Assembly (NCBI RefSeq): GCF_028471905.1
Contig: NZ_CP116902.1
Coordinates: forward strand, 2,578,501-2,642,500
Reading direction: 5' to 3'
DNA length: 64,000 nucleotides
From: Aneurinibacillus uraniidurans
GTDB taxonomy: Bacteria > Bacillota > Bacilli > Aneurinibacillales > Aneurinibacillaceae
A model generated the notes under the pieces. The model was not told where the DNA came from, ran no database searches, and was given only the letters and a program-made list of their open reading frames with translations. The position numbers were made by a program, and so were the translations under genes. This document shows positions 9,189 through 18,291 of the stretch, piece after piece. The stretch's first letter is position 1. Each line of letters starts with the position of its first letter.

Positions 9189-9788
9189 CTATACACCTGA
9201 TTTCTCCTCCATTTTATGGATGACCCATCCTTTTTTTATGAAATAACCAAGGGTCGCATCAATAAGAAAATGAGCCCAAATCGTCGTCCACACCGATCCC
9301 GTCCGAACAACCAGAGCACCGAACAGCAGGCTAATTCCGCATACGACAGCGACCATCACCCACTTCTTCCAGTAACGTACGTGGACCACCGTAAACAAGA
9401 TACTCGTCCACCAGATGCCAAACTCAGGTTGTATCACAGCACGGAATAACAATTCTTCTGACACAGCAACTACAAAGCAAAGACAGATAATCTGTATACT
9501 GGACAAGTCCCGGAACAACAGCTCGTTCACACCGCCATCATCAAACATCTCCCGCGACAATGCCAGAGTGAGCCCGACCTCTACTACAATCACAAACAGA
9601 GCTGCCAGTGTACCATATAGCACAACAGACCACCAGTCAGCAGGCGCAAACGTTTCATACCATGACTTACCCGGACGAATATAAAACCAGTACAAGCCTG
9701 CAAGCCCACACAACAGCAAGATTCCTTGTGTAATATATACATTAAGCGCCAGCACACGGCTAGTCAGCCCCATTTTCCGAACATCCAT
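9189..9788 (-). CDS. ypbD: CPBP family intramembrane metalloprotease, YpbD-like
   Basis: About 200 codons with several membrane segments and the CPBP (Abi/Rce1-like) motifs: EELLFR near residue 109, a histidine in TVVHVRYW and HFLID near the C-terminus, the expected metal and catalytic residues. An upstream in-frame ATG exists at 9824, but the ATG at 9788 sits nine bases after GGAAGGAG and is preferred. The gene overlaps the end of recS by 29 bases and precedes ypbE, matching the B. subtilis order. Substrate unknown. Confidence 0.72.
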   Translation of the reverse strand: MDVRKMGLTSRVLALNVYITQGILLLCGLAGLYWFYIRPGKSWYETFAPADWWSVVLYGTLAALFVIVVEVGLTLALSREMFDDGGVNELLFRDLSSIQIICLCFVVAVSEELLFRAVIQPEFGIWWTSILFTVVHVRYWKKWVMVAVVCGISLLFGALVVRTGSVWTTIWAHFLIDATLGYFIKKGWVIHKMEEKSGV

Positions 9789-11349
9789 GCGGTGCATCTC
9801 CTTCCACCGGCAGAAGCCAGTCAAGCTCCTCCTGCCAATTCCACTTCAACACACCACGCCTGTCTATACTCACTTCCTGTTTCCGATATGCCTCCATATC
9901 GATGCCACACTGGTCACAGCAACCTGCCAGCGCGGCATGGTGTTCTTGAGCAAAGTAACGGCCAATTTTTTCACGTCGGCAGCCCGCCTCATGCAGAAAG
10001 CGGCGCATCTCCTCTACTTTACCATACCGTTCTCCTCTGCGGCGGGCTATTGCGTCCGACACCCTCTGGTAGTTAGTGGAGATTGTATGTGATACCGCAA
10101 ACACCCAGCCATCCCGACTGCGCTGTACATGCGACACTCCACCTAGCGTTTCAAGATGGTACAGCAGCACCTGTACCTGCTGTTCATTAAGCCCGTACCG
10201 CATCTGCAGATCCATTTTTTTCATCTCGATTTCTTGCCCTGCCTGTGACATAAGCGTCGTGATCCAATCCTGCATCTGCACTTCATCCGGATATTCTTCA
10301 TGAATCAACTGGCGAGATAAAAGTCCATCTTCTGGCACAGACAGAAGACAAGCATATCCCGGCCTGCCATCCCGTCCGACTCGACCTGTCTCCTGCAAAT
10401 ACGACTCCATATCCGGTGGCATATGATAGTGTAGGACAAATCGAATGTCTGACTTGTCAATCCCCATCCCAAATGCATTCGTCGCAAATACAATCGCAAG
10501 CTCTCCATCGAGGAACTGCTGCTGCACGAGCATCCGCTCATCCGCAGCCATACCGCCATGATAAAATGCACAGCGTTCAATTCCGCGCTCCTGCGCCTGA
10601 GCAAACGCCCGCTCCGTACCATTCCGCGAGCGAAAATACACAAGTCCCGGCCCCTGAAGTTCCGCAAGCTTCGCAAACATCAACTCATTCTTCTCCTGCT
10701 CGTTATCAAGCTTAACCACATCGTAGCAGATGTTCTCCCGGTTCACAGACTGCATCTGCACACACTCAGGCGAAATCGCAAGCTGTGTGCAGATATCACG
10801 TTGTACCGGTTCCGTAGCTGTAGCGGTAAGCGCCAGTACAGTTGGGTGACCGAGACGGACGATTCGTTCCCCTAGACGCTGATAATCCGTCCGAAAATCA
10901 TGCCCCCACTGTGAGATACAATGTGCTTCATCCACTACAAACAATGAGACACCAACCCTTGTCAGCTCACGGACGAACGATTCCTGCTGCAGCTTTTCAG
11001 GTGACACATACAAAATTTTGATCTGCCCTGTTACCACCTGCTGCATCTTCCACGCCTGCTCCTGCTGCGATAGAGCACTGTTGATGTATTCAGCGCCGCG
11101 AATTCCCCTCTGGCGTAACTGACGCACCTGATCCACCATTAACGAAATCAGCGGTGAAATCACGACCGTAAGCCCAGGCAGCATAAGAGCTGGAAGCTGG
11201 TAACACACGGATTTCCCACCACCTGTCGCTAATACACCGAGCACATTCTGACCCGCAAGCGTATGTCGGATAATGTCCCACTGCCCCGCCCGGAACGCTG
11301 AATAACCAAAGTACCGCTGTAACATCTCCGCTACCTTTTTTTCATTCAT
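9760..11349 (-). CDS. recS: RecQ-family ATP-dependent DNA helicase (RecS-like)
   Basis: 529 codons. Walker A TGGGKS at residues 42-47, DEAH near 140, the RecQ motif around LSQQ/YVSPEKL and motif VI QETGRVGRDG are present. A zinc-binding cysteine cluster (C...CCDQC near residues 455-480) follows. There is no C-terminal HRDC domain, as in B. subtilis RecS, and the ypbB-recS-ypbD-ypbE order is also the same. It would unwind 3'-5' at stalled forks or recombination intermediates. Its start overlaps the ypbB stop by four bases (ATGA), implying coupled translation. Confidence 0.88.
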   Translation of the reverse strand: MNEKKVAEMLQRYFGYSAFRAGQWDIIRHTLAGQNVLGVLATGGGKSVCYQLPALMLPGLTVVISPLISLMVDQVRQLRQRGIRGAEYINSALSQQEQAWKMQQVVTGQIKILYVSPEKLQQESFVRELTRVGVSLFVVDEAHCISQWGHDFRTDYQRLGERIVRLGHPTVLALTATATEPVQRDICTQLAISPECVQMQSVNRENICYDVVKLDNEQEKNELMFAKLAELQGPGLVYFRSRNGTERAFAQAQERGIERCAFYHGGMAADERMLVQQQFLDGELAIVFATNAFGMGIDKSDIRFVLHYHMPPDMESYLQETGRVGRDGRPGYACLLSVPEDGLLSRQLIHEEYPDEVQMQDWITTLMSQAGQEIEMKKMDLQMRYGLNEQQVQVLLYHLETLGGVSHVQRSRDGWVFAVSHTISTNYQRVSDAIARRRGERYGKVEEMRRFLHEAGCRREKIGRYFAQEHHAALAGCCDQCGIDMEAYRKQEVSIDRRGVLKWNWQEELDWLLPVEGDAPHGCSENGAD

Positions 11350-12425
11350 CTATGTTCCTCCTGCTTCGGCAGCCGGGCACACGCCAATCGAATATCGAGA
11401 TAGCTGTATGCCTCCCCAAGCACACGCCGAATGTCGCCGATTTTGCGCGTACCCGTCTCGGATACAAACGCATGAATACGTGCAAGTTTCTCTGCTTTCA
11501 CAAGCGAATCAAGCGGAAAAGCCGGATCTGCCAGTACAATCTCGACAATATGATCTTCCACAGTCCCCCGTTTCAGACGGCGCAGCTGGATAATCTCCTC
11601 TACAGTCCGCCCTTCTTGCAGCATCTTCTTCGTCTGATGTGCCGATTGACTCAAACCATCATCTGGCGCTTCTACAAAGCGCGATAACACCGGAAACATT
11701 TTCTGGTCGCATCTCATTACCTGCTCTGCTGCTAGTCGAATAAGATGAAGGGCAACCGCCCCATCCGCAAGATCAAGCTGCACTCCTAACTGCGCATACG
11801 TCCATCCCGCACGCGGCTTTCCGCTCAAGCGGCGCAGCAGCAGTTCGCGCTCCCACTCCACAAGTTGTTCCATCCAAGAACAAAGCTCTTGTTTCACCTG
11901 AACCCCTAATTCCAGACGGTCTGGATAGGCTCGCAGCACACGCTTCACATCGTGCTGCAGCGCCCGCTCCTCCACAACTGGATAAAAATGCGGCTCTTTG
12001 TACACAAGCTGAGACACTGTCTGCACAAGAAGTGCCGTCCGCTGCCAGAAGCGCACGGCGCGTGTTCGCTCAAACACAGACGATACAGAAGCAAGACAGG
12101 CTTCATACCCAAACTCCGCTTCTACTTGTGCAAGCTTTGCCTCACCCGCAGCAGATACATACACAGACAACCGATCTCCCTGTGGACGCACGACAAGCAG
12201 ACCGCCATCTATCAGACTGTTCAACTCGCCCTGTACACTCTCCAGCGTGTGCGAACGAAATAGCCCGTACAACATGGACAGACCAAACAGCGCCGCATCC
12301 GCAATCGCCTGATTATTTTTCCGCCCACGCAAAAGATGAACAATCGCCTGCGGCGTTCTCTCTCCCGCCATACGTGCAGCAGCCAGTATATATAATCCTT
12401 CTGTAAAGGCTAAATTTTTTCCCAT
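11346..12425 (-). CDS. ypbB: YpbB-like helix-turn-helix protein
   Basis: 359 codons. No enzymatic motif is visible. The C-terminal third looks like a helix-turn-helix region (KAEKLARIHAFV...IGDIRRVLGEAYSYLDIRLA), as annotated for YpbB proteins, which always sit before recS in Bacillales; they may assist the helicase. Start ATG 12425 follows GGGAGAGGAAAAC. On the minus strand TATAAT occurs at about 12480-12485 with a poor -35. Divergent from the ferredoxin gene. Confidence 0.75.
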   Translation of the reverse strand: MGKNLAFTEGLYILAAARMAGERTPQAIVHLLRGRKNNQAIADAALFGLSMLYGLFRSHTLESVQGELNSLIDGGLLVVRPQGDRLSVYVSAAGEAKLAQVEAEFGYEACLASVSSVFERTRAVRFWQRTALLVQTVSQLVYKEPHFYPVVEERALQHDVKRVLRAYPDRLELGVQVKQELCSWMEQLVEWERELLLRRLSGKPRAGWTYAQLGVQLDLADGAVALHLIRLAAEQVMRCDQKMFPVLSRFVEAPDDGLSQSAHQTKKMLQEGRTVEEIIQLRRLKRGTVEDHIVEIVLADPAFPLDSLVKAEKLARIHAFVSETGTRKIGDIRRVLGEAYSYLDIRLACARLPKQEEHR

Positions 12426-12549
12426 GTTTTCCTCTCCCGCTATCCGGGTATTTCCCCTTGATAGGGACGTCCTTTCATTATAGCGAACATTTATGGATCA
12501 GCACGTAAAAAAGCGAACACAAATACGCAGATTATTTTTGAGAACCATC

Positions 12550-12578
12550 TTGAAATTCGGTGCAACAATGACTACAAT
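12550..12578 (+). promoter_or_regulatory. Sigma-A promoter of the ferredoxin gene
   Basis: TTGAAA (12550-12555), 17 bases, TACAAT (12573-12578): five of six matches in each box and ideal spacing. It lies 57 bases before the fer start. Confidence 0.75.
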
Positions 12579-12580
12579 GA

Positions 12581-12844
<264 letters not shown>

Positions 12845-12891
12845 AATTCTGCTTTAACGGAAGTGCGTTTACGATAATGAAAACGCAAAAA

Positions 12892-12927
12892 AGAGCCTGT
12901 TCGATACCTTTCGGACTGGCTCTTTTT
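12892..12927 (+). terminator. Terminator of fer
   Basis: Arms 12892-12903 and 12912-12923 (one mismatch, one wobble), followed by TTTTT. Confidence 0.88.
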
Positions 12928-12997
12928 GTATTCTTTTATGCCTATCCTCTTACCATCCTACCGATCCCTAGTTTCTCAGAAATCTTATCAAACAGAT

Positions 12998-13030
12998 CCC
13001 CACTCCCCTAACTAGACAGTGGGGTTGTCT
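12998..13030 (+). terminator. Orphan terminator-like hairpin in the fer-MBL gap
   Basis: CCCCACT (12998-13004) pairs with AGTGGGG (13018-13024), followed by TTGTCTTATTT. No gene ends directly before it. The remaining gap 12928-13229 has no gene I can support and may be a worn remnant. Confidence 0.4.
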
Positions 13031-13229
13031 TATTTCCCTTCAGCTTGCGTGCAAGCGCTACACGCTACAGCGTATGCGACTATATTTCAGAATAGAACAT
13101 AAAAAGGTAATTTCCTCAAAATAATCTTCTCAAAGTGGAAGTCTTCTCGGCTACAACGATAAAAACTGGATGTTTTTTAAATAGGGAATAATAACTTCTG
13201 GCATCTAAATAGCTTGAGGGGGATTGGAA

Positions 13230-14087
13230 ATGGATAAAGAAATGAACTATGGAAGTGACTATAAATTTATTCCAGCAACTTCAATTAGAAGCGGTATGGG
13301 GATTGAGGTATTGTCTGATCTATTTTGTCACACTATCCAAATCGTAAACATCTGTTTAGTAGGGAATACGGAAACAGATGATTTTGTTTTAGTTGATGCC
13401 GGAATGCCTGAGTCTGCTAATGAAATTATTTCTGTCACCGAAGAGCGATTTGGCGCAAATAGCCGACCGAAAGCGATCATTTTGACCCATGGCCATTTTG
13501 ATCATGTCGGGGGGATAATCGAATTGATCAAACAGTGGAATGTTCCGGTCTATGCCCATCAATTGGAGATGCCTTTCCTGACTGGTAAGAAAAGCTATCC
13601 AAGTCCAGACCCTACAGTTGAAGGTGGTATGGTAGCGAAAATGTCACCTTTGTTTCCTAACGAACCGATTGATTTAGGGAATAACGTACAAACGTTACCT
13701 TCTGATGGAACCGTTCCTCATATGCCAGGTTTTAAATGGATTCATACGCCAGGTCATGCTCCAGGCCATATCTCGTTATTCCGGGAAAAAGACCGGGCGT
13801 TAATCGCTGGAGATGCTTTCGTTACGGTAAAGCAGGAATACTTGTATAAAGTGTTCACTCAGGAACAGGAGATAAGTGGGCCTCCTCGCTATCTGACAAC
13901 AGATTGGAGAGCTGCCAAAGAGTCAGTCATTAAACTAGAGGCGTTGCATCCTGCGGTCGCTGTTACCGGCCACGGGTTGCCGATGTCCGGTGAATTGCTA
14001 ACAACAAGCCTGAAAAAACTCGTTAACGAATTTGATCAGATTGCTGTACCTGAGTACGGAAAATATGTAAATAAAGGCGTTCATTGA
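13230..14087 (+). CDS. MBL-fold metallo-hydrolase
   Basis: 285 codons. The metallo-beta-lactamase motif THGHFDH (His87, His89, Asp91, His92) is followed by HTPGHAPGH and later VTGHG, the expected ligands of a binuclear metal site. The family includes glyoxalase II-type and lactonase-type enzymes; the substrate cannot be told. ATG 13230 is used because AGGGGG lies seven bases upstream; a TTG two codons earlier is too close to it. Monocistronic, with a strong terminator. Resembles B. subtilis YflN in type. Confidence 0.8.
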   Translation: MDKEMNYGSDYKFIPATSIRSGMGIEVLSDLFCHTIQIVNICLVGNTETDDFVLVDAGMPESANEIISVTEERFGANSRPKAIILTHGHFDHVGGIIELIKQWNVPVYAHQLEMPFLTGKKSYPSPDPTVEGGMVAKMSPLFPNEPIDLGNNVQTLPSDGTVPHMPGFKWIHTPGHAPGHISLFREKDRALIAGDAFVTVKQEYLYKVFTQEQEISGPPRYLTTDWRAAKESVIKLEALHPAVAVTGHGLPMSGELLTTSLKKLVNEFDQIAVPEYGKYVNKGVH

Positions 14088-14100
14088 TAATAAAAATCAG

Positions 14101-14137
14101 AAACCCCGCTTCTACTTTTAGGAGTCGGGGTTTGTCT
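14101..14137 (+). terminator. Terminator of the MBL-fold gene
   Basis: AAACCCCG (14101-14108) pairs with CGGGGTTT (14126-14133), then GTCTTATT. A-rich sequence upstream suggests it may also act on the minus strand for the SASP gene. Confidence 0.75.
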
Positions 14138-14161
14138 TATTATGTATGTGCTGATTGGTTA

Positions 14162-14377
14162 TTACAGTATTCTTCCACTTAGTTGTTGTTCAGCCATTTG
14201 AACAAGACGTTTTGTAATTTCTCCACCTACAGATCCATTCTGGCGTGATGTAGCATTTGGTCCAAGTGTTACACCGAACTCTGTAGCGATTTCATACTTC
14301 ATTTGATCCAATGCCTGGCGTGCTTGTGGTGCAACCAGATTATTTGTGTTACGGCTTTGATTTTGTTGTTGAGGCAT
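14162..14377 (-). CDS. Alpha/beta-type small acid-soluble spore protein
   Basis: 71 residues with the two conserved SASP stretches: [18 protein letters not shown] (about 19-36), where GPR protease cuts between E and I/F-type residues, and [16 protein letters not shown] (about 51-66), which contacts DNA. These proteins coat spore DNA in the forespore and are expected to be made under sigma-G. AGGAGGAAATCATCT precedes the start. A truncated relative lies at 20.1 kb. Confidence 0.95.
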   Translation of the reverse strand: MPQQQNQSRNTNNLVAPQARQALDQMKYEIATEFGVTLGPNATSRQNGSVGGEITKRLVQMAEQQLSGRIL

Positions 14378-14465
14378 AGATGATTTCCTCCTATGTGGTT
14401 ATTCTTGGTGTTTCGTAATCTTAAATTTCCACATAGAAAGGAATTTATACATAGACTCCTGCTGG

Positions 14466-14654
14466 TTACTTAACATTAACTTTCATTTGTTCTGCCCATA
14501 CATTAGCAGCATTTGCTCTTACTTCATAGAGATTAATATGTTTTTGCTCTGGTGATTTTTCTATTGATGGTGTTATGATTTCTACTTTAGCCGCTAATGC
14601 GAGTATGCTCCATAAAACAGAAATAAAGAGTAGCGCTTGTAGGATACCCTTCAT
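14466..14654 (-). CDS. Small membrane or secreted protein, unknown
   Basis: 62 codons from the ATG at 14654 (AGGA nine bases upstream); a longer form begins at 14684 but has no ribosome binding site. The N-terminus (about residues 3-23) is one hydrophobic helix, followed by about 38 mostly polar residues. No family recognised. It stands alone between the SASP and the laccase, so a sporulation role is conceivable but unsupported. Confidence 0.45.
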   Translation of the reverse strand: MKGILQALLFISVLWSILALAAKVEIITPSIEKSPEQKHINLYEVRANAANVWAEQMKVNVK

Positions 14655-14841
14655 TTCTGATTTCCTAACTTGAACCGCATTCATTTTTTATTAGCAAAAA
14701 CTAATTTAAGAAAGGGAGTATTTTATACCGGACAGTCATTGTGACTGAGACTTTTCTATGACACTCATTAATATGCCGTTTTTTCTACTAAATTATTTAT
14801 AGGTAAATCGTATATTTTATAATAAATAGACAAGCATCCAT

Positions 14842-14967
14842 CTACGAACCTCCAATTACTACATATCTTGTACATGAAAAGGAGGTTTGTACTCTGAAAA
14901 AATCATTATCTGTAAACAGAAGTAGTTAATCGTCTACAAATCTCCTAACCGAAAAGGAGGTTAGGAA
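14842..14967 (+). promoter_or_regulatory. Leader with two hairpins that overlap Shine-Dalgarno sequences
   Basis: AACCTCC (14847-14853) can pair with GGAGGTT (14881-14887), covering an AAAAGGAGG site. A second stem TCCTAACC (14943-14950) / GGTTAGGA (14959-14966) holds the AAGGAGG site of the laccase gene partly in its loop. After the first site, CTG AAA AAA TCA (from 14894) opens an 11-codon frame ending TAA, like a leader peptide whose ATG has become CTG. TATAAT occurs at 14818-14823 without a good -35; a sporulation sigma factor may be used. Confidence 0.45.
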
Positions 14968-16704
14968 ATGTCCCTCACTAAATTTGTGGATGCTTTACCG
15001 ATTCCCTCTGTCTTAAAGCCCATTGGTAAACGGGATGGCATTCCCTATTACGAAGTCACAATGAAACAAGTGACACAAAAATTACATCAAGATCTCCCCC
15101 CAACAACCGTCTGGGGGTACAACGGGCTGTATCCAGGTCCCACTTTTGAAGTGAAGCGCAATGAACCAATTTTTGTGAAGTGGATCAATGATTTGCCCTT
15201 TGAGCATTTGCTTCCTGTTGATCGCACGATTGATGGTGCCGAACCAGATCAACCCTCAGTAAGGACTGTCGTCCACTTGCACGGTGGACGCGTGCGACCT
15301 GAAAATGATGGTTTCCCGGAAGCTTGGTTTACCAAACATTTTGAAAATGTAGGGCCAAAGTTTCAGCATAAAGTCTACTATTATCCAAACTGCCAACGTC
15401 CGACAACCCTTTGGTATCATGATCACGCGTTAGGAATTACACGCTTGAACGTTTACGCAGGTCTTGCCGGGTTCTACCTTATACGCGACAAGAAAGAAGA
15501 AGATATGAATCTACCACGTGGGAAATTTGAAATCCCGTTAGTCATCCAAGACCGTACTTTTTATCCTAATGGAGAACTTTTTTATCCGTCTCAACCTGAT
15601 GACCTCCCATCAGGATGTACGCCAACGCTACCACTGCCAAATCCATCTATCGTTCCCGAGTTTTTTGGAGATACCATTCTTGTAAATGGAAAAGTTTGGC
15701 CTTTCCTTGAAGTCGAACCTCGAAAATATCGTTTTCGCATTTTAAACGGCTCCAATGCTCGTTTTTATGACATTCGATTGAGTTCCCACCAAGACTTTGT
15801 ACAGATAGGGACTGACGGTGGCTTTCTGGAACATAAGGTCCAGACTGACCATATTATACTTGCGCCAGCTGAACGCGCTGACGTCATTATAGATTTCTCC
15901 GGTCATGAAGGACAGAATATCATATTGACTAACGAAGCATCGGCTCCATTCCCTGCCGGTCCACCGCTGGAACCAGACTCAGACTTAACAAAAATCATGC
16001 AGTTCCGGGTGAAGTCGAAGTCGACTAATCCAGATAAAAGCGACATCCCAAATAAACTTAGCTGCCTGGAACGTTTAGATCCCGCACAAGCGGACAAAAC
16101 ACGAACAAACACACTGAACGAAGCTTGTGATGAATTTGGTCGACTGCTCTTATTGCTAAATAACAAAGGTTTTCACGATCAGCCCATCACGGAAACTCCC
16201 TCCAATGGTACCATTGAAGTTTGGGAACTCGTGAATAAGACCCCTGATACCCACCCGATCCACTTACACTTAGTCCAGTTCCAAATCGTAAACCGTGAAA
16301 AATTCACTTTGGTAAATGGGAATGTTGTATTGTCCGGAAATCCAATTCCACCTGATCCGAACGAACAGGGTTGGAAGGATACTGTAAGAGCCAATCCAGA
16401 TGAAGTTACCCGTATTATTGCCCGCTTTGGACCATTCACTGGTATCTACCCATGGCACTGCCATATACTCGAACACGAAGACCACGATATGATGCGTCCT
16501 TACGAAGTTCTTCAAAACCATGGTTTTAACCCATGTACACCTATCCCCGGCCAATGCCCTGATGATTCGTTTGATCAATGCTGTCATGATAACAGCTTAT
16601 GCTCCGATCCCCCTGGAAAATGTGATCATAAGCACCATGATCATAAGCATCATGATCATAAGCACCATAAAAATTGTGGTGATGAATTAGACGGTGACGA
16701 TTAA
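14968..16704 (+). CDS. cotA: CotA-like multicopper oxidase (laccase) with His/Cys-rich C-terminal tail
   Basis: 578 codons; spore coat CotA is about 513. Copper ligands are visible as HLHGG (His103, His105), WYHDH (His151, His153), THPIHLH (near 430) and WHCHILEHEDHDM (near 495-508), so type 1 and the type 2/3 cluster are complete. The enzyme oxidises phenolic substrates with O2 and in spores gives pigment. Residues after about 515 are an addition: a cysteine-rich stretch (CTPIPGQC, CCHDNSLC) and three DHKHH units encoded by 15-bp repeats (about 16621-16668). No signal peptide, as for CotA. ATG follows AAAAGGAGGTTAGGAA. The usual mother-cell (sigma-K) control is likely but no clear promoter was seen. 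Confidence 0.9.
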   Translation: MSLTKFVDALPIPSVLKPIGKRDGIPYYEVTMKQVTQKLHQDLPPTTVWGYNGLYPGPTFEVKRNEPIFVKWINDLPFEHLLPVDRTIDGAEPDQPSVRTVVHLHGGRVRPENDGFPEAWFTKHFENVGPKFQHKVYYYPNCQRPTTLWYHDHALGITRLNVYAGLAGFYLIRDKKEEDMNLPRGKFEIPLVIQDRTFYPNGELFYPSQPDDLPSGCTPTLPLPNPSIVPEFFGDTILVNGKVWPFLEVEPRKYRFRILNGSNARFYDIRLSSHQDFVQIGTDGGFLEHKVQTDHIILAPAERADVIIDFSGHEGQNIILTNEASAPFPAGPPLEPDSDLTKIMQFRVKSKSTNPDKSDIPNKLSCLERLDPAQADKTRTNTLNEACDEFGRLLLLLNNKGFHDQPITETPSNGTIEVWELVNKTPDTHPIHLHLVQFQIVNREKFTLVNGNVVLSGNPIPPDPNEQGWKDTVRANPDEVTRIIARFGPFTGIYPWHCHILEHEDHDMMRPYEVLQNHGFNPCTPIPGQCPDDSFDQCCHDNSLCSDPPGKCDHKHHDHKHHDHKHHKNCGDELDGDD

Positions 16705-16743
16705 AAAGATTCTTCTGATTAGAGTTAATCTGATTTGAGAAGT

Positions 16744-16785
16744 GAAAAGCCTGCATCCATAAAAGAGAAATGCAGGCTTTTCAAT
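16744..16785 (+). terminator. Terminator of the laccase gene
   Basis: 13-base arms 16744-16756 and 16770-16782 (AAGCCTGCAT/ATGCAGGCTT core) followed by a short T-containing tail. Confidence 0.75.
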
Positions 16786-16866
16786 CGCTATCATATACAT
16801 TCGCTGTTGTCAGTTCATGTGCCAAAATCACAGGCAGTAGCATGTTCCGTTGTAAAATTAGACATC

Positions 16867-17205
16867 ATGGGAGTATCTACCTCATTGGTTAATGGTTTGT
16901 GTGATACTCACCATTCTTACCAAATAAGATGGGCTTCCCTTCTTCTAGGAATAGGACACAGTATATTCTATTTGATAAAACCTTCCCCAAAAATGATGGA
17001 TACATACTCGGGTCTCTTTGCTATTGTCGCCATGTTTTTCGTTAGCGGAATTGGCCTGTTGTTGCAGAAAAACAGGCAGCGTTCTCAAGCAAGAAAACTC
17101 CATATTTATATCGGGGTAATTATGATTCTAATGATTGCTATTCACAATTATTATGCAGATATACACGCTGCGTTAGGAATATATAAGATATATGGAGGAC
17201 ATTAA
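16867..17205 (+). CDS. Small polytopic membrane protein, unknown, possibly 5'-truncated
   Basis: 112 codons from ATG 16867; the open frame reaches back to 16735 but that part lies in the preceding terminator. Three hydrophobic segments (about 22-38, 46-65, 79-95) with HIYIGVIMILMIAIH, which places two histidines at a membrane helix. No clear ribosome binding site precedes the ATG, so the gene may have lost its 5' end. No family recognised. A 45-codon gene follows two bases after its stop. Confidence 0.45.
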   Translation: MGVSTSLVNGLCDTHHSYQIRWASLLLGIGHSIFYLIKPSPKMMDTYSGLFAIVAMFFVSGIGLLLQKNRQRSQARKLHIYIGVIMILMIAIHNYYADIHAALGIYKIYGGH

Positions 17206-17206
17206 G

Positions 17207-17344
17207 GTGAAAAAAAGTAGGTTCTCCTGGCTTCTCATGTCGTTACTTTTATTCTTTTTCTCCCTTTTTCTAGTGTTTGTTGCCAATGAAATAATAGGAG
17301 TAGTAGATGATTTGCTTCGACTATGTGGGATTACAAACTTATAG
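17207..17344 (+). CDS. 45-residue single-span membrane protein
   Basis: GTG start at 17207 preceded by GGAGGACATTAA; stop TAG 17342-17344. Basic N-terminus (MKKSR), one strongly hydrophobic helix (about 7-27), short polar tail. It begins one base after the stop of the preceding membrane protein gene, so the two are probably co-translated. No family recognised. Confidence 0.55.
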   Translation: MKKSRFSWLLMSLLLFFFSLFLVFVANEIIGVVDDLLRLCGITNL

Positions 17345-17446
17345 AAATCCCTTTACCTATGCATGATTATAGGAACCTATACAAAAAGCCTATCGATATT
17401 AAATTTGTTTCCCTTAAATCGCTCGGAATTAATACAAATCAACACT

Positions 17447-17695
17447 TTAATAAAACACTTTTGAGCAAAGCACATCCAAAGCTTTGCTGATTTCTTCTAA
17501 ATCCTTTTCAGAGGCACCCTTTATCCGTTGTAGGAAACGAGCTTCTATGCGTGTAAAGGCTTCATTCATCATAGCTTCCCCTTCTTGGGAAAGACGGACA
17601 TATTGTTTTCGTCGATCTTCAGCAGCCGAAAATTTTTGGCACAAATTCTTTTCAATCAGTTTTTTCAATTCACGACTTGTGTTCGGCATGGACAT
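17447..17695 (-). pseudogene. MarR-family regulator, 5' half deleted
   Basis: 82 codons remain. They match the second half of a MarR winged-helix protein: the recognition-helix region MPNTSRELKKLIEKNL, the beta-wing EDRRKQYVRLS and the C-terminal dimerisation helix. The first ~60 residues, the start and the promoter are missing. The break coincides with the break in the divergently oriented flavodoxin-fold gene, so one deletion probably removed both 5' ends and the shared control region. Confidence 0.75.
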
Positions 17696-17700
17696 ACTCT

Positions 17701-18114
17701 GATCCCCAACTCGAAAAGTATCGAGAACAAATTATTTGGGCCGATAAAATTGTATTTGTGTATCCGATTTGGTGGGGACGTCCTCCCGCTATGCTTATGG
17801 GGTATATAGATCAAATGTTTGCTTCAGACTTTGCCTATAAAGATAAAGGAGGACTCCTACCAGAAGGTCTTTTAAAAGGAAAGTCTGTTGTTTGTATTTC
17901 AACAATGAAAGGTCCTATGCATTACCCTTTGTTCTGGTTAAATAATGCGCACAAAGTATTAATGAAAAGAGCTTTATTTCATTATGTAGGGATAAAAAAA
18001 GTGAAGTTCTTTGAATTTGGGAATATGGAAAGTCCAAAAGGAAAACACGACGAAAAATTAAACAAAATATATCGTTATTTCAAGGTAATCGATCACTACT
18101 TAAAAATGATGTAA
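17701..18114 (+). pseudogene. Flavodoxin-fold NAD(P)H oxidoreductase, 5' half deleted
   Basis: The frame is open from about 17677, but recognisable sequence begins at DPQLEKYREQI near 17701 and runs to the normal C-terminus. EQIIWADKIVFVYPIWWGRPPAMLMGYID is the typical centre of Flavodoxin_2 (YwrO/KefG/NQO1-like) quinone reductases; about 65-70 N-terminal residues that bind FMN are absent. No ribosome binding site precedes the frame. It abuts the truncated marR fragment. Confidence 0.75.
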
Positions 18115-18291
18115 ATGTAATTTTTATAATCATAATCACTTATTTTTAATGCCCTACGTTAAAACTGATATAATAAAACAGCCCCTGTCCACCCCTACTA
18201 AAGACCTGCTGAAAAATTCCTAACTTTCCATTACATTTCATCTTTATCCTGTATAATTAAAACCAGCATCATGTTAGGAAGGTGACCCATC

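Noticed and set aside
12998-13229. Possible insertion sequence end before the MBL-fold gene
   Set aside because: Only one hairpin was seen; no inverted partner, no target duplication and no transposase fragment could be recognised.
16621-16668. Tandem 15-bp repeats as a possible CRISPR or VNTR
   Set aside because: They are in frame and code for the DHKHH units of the laccase tail; there are no spacers.
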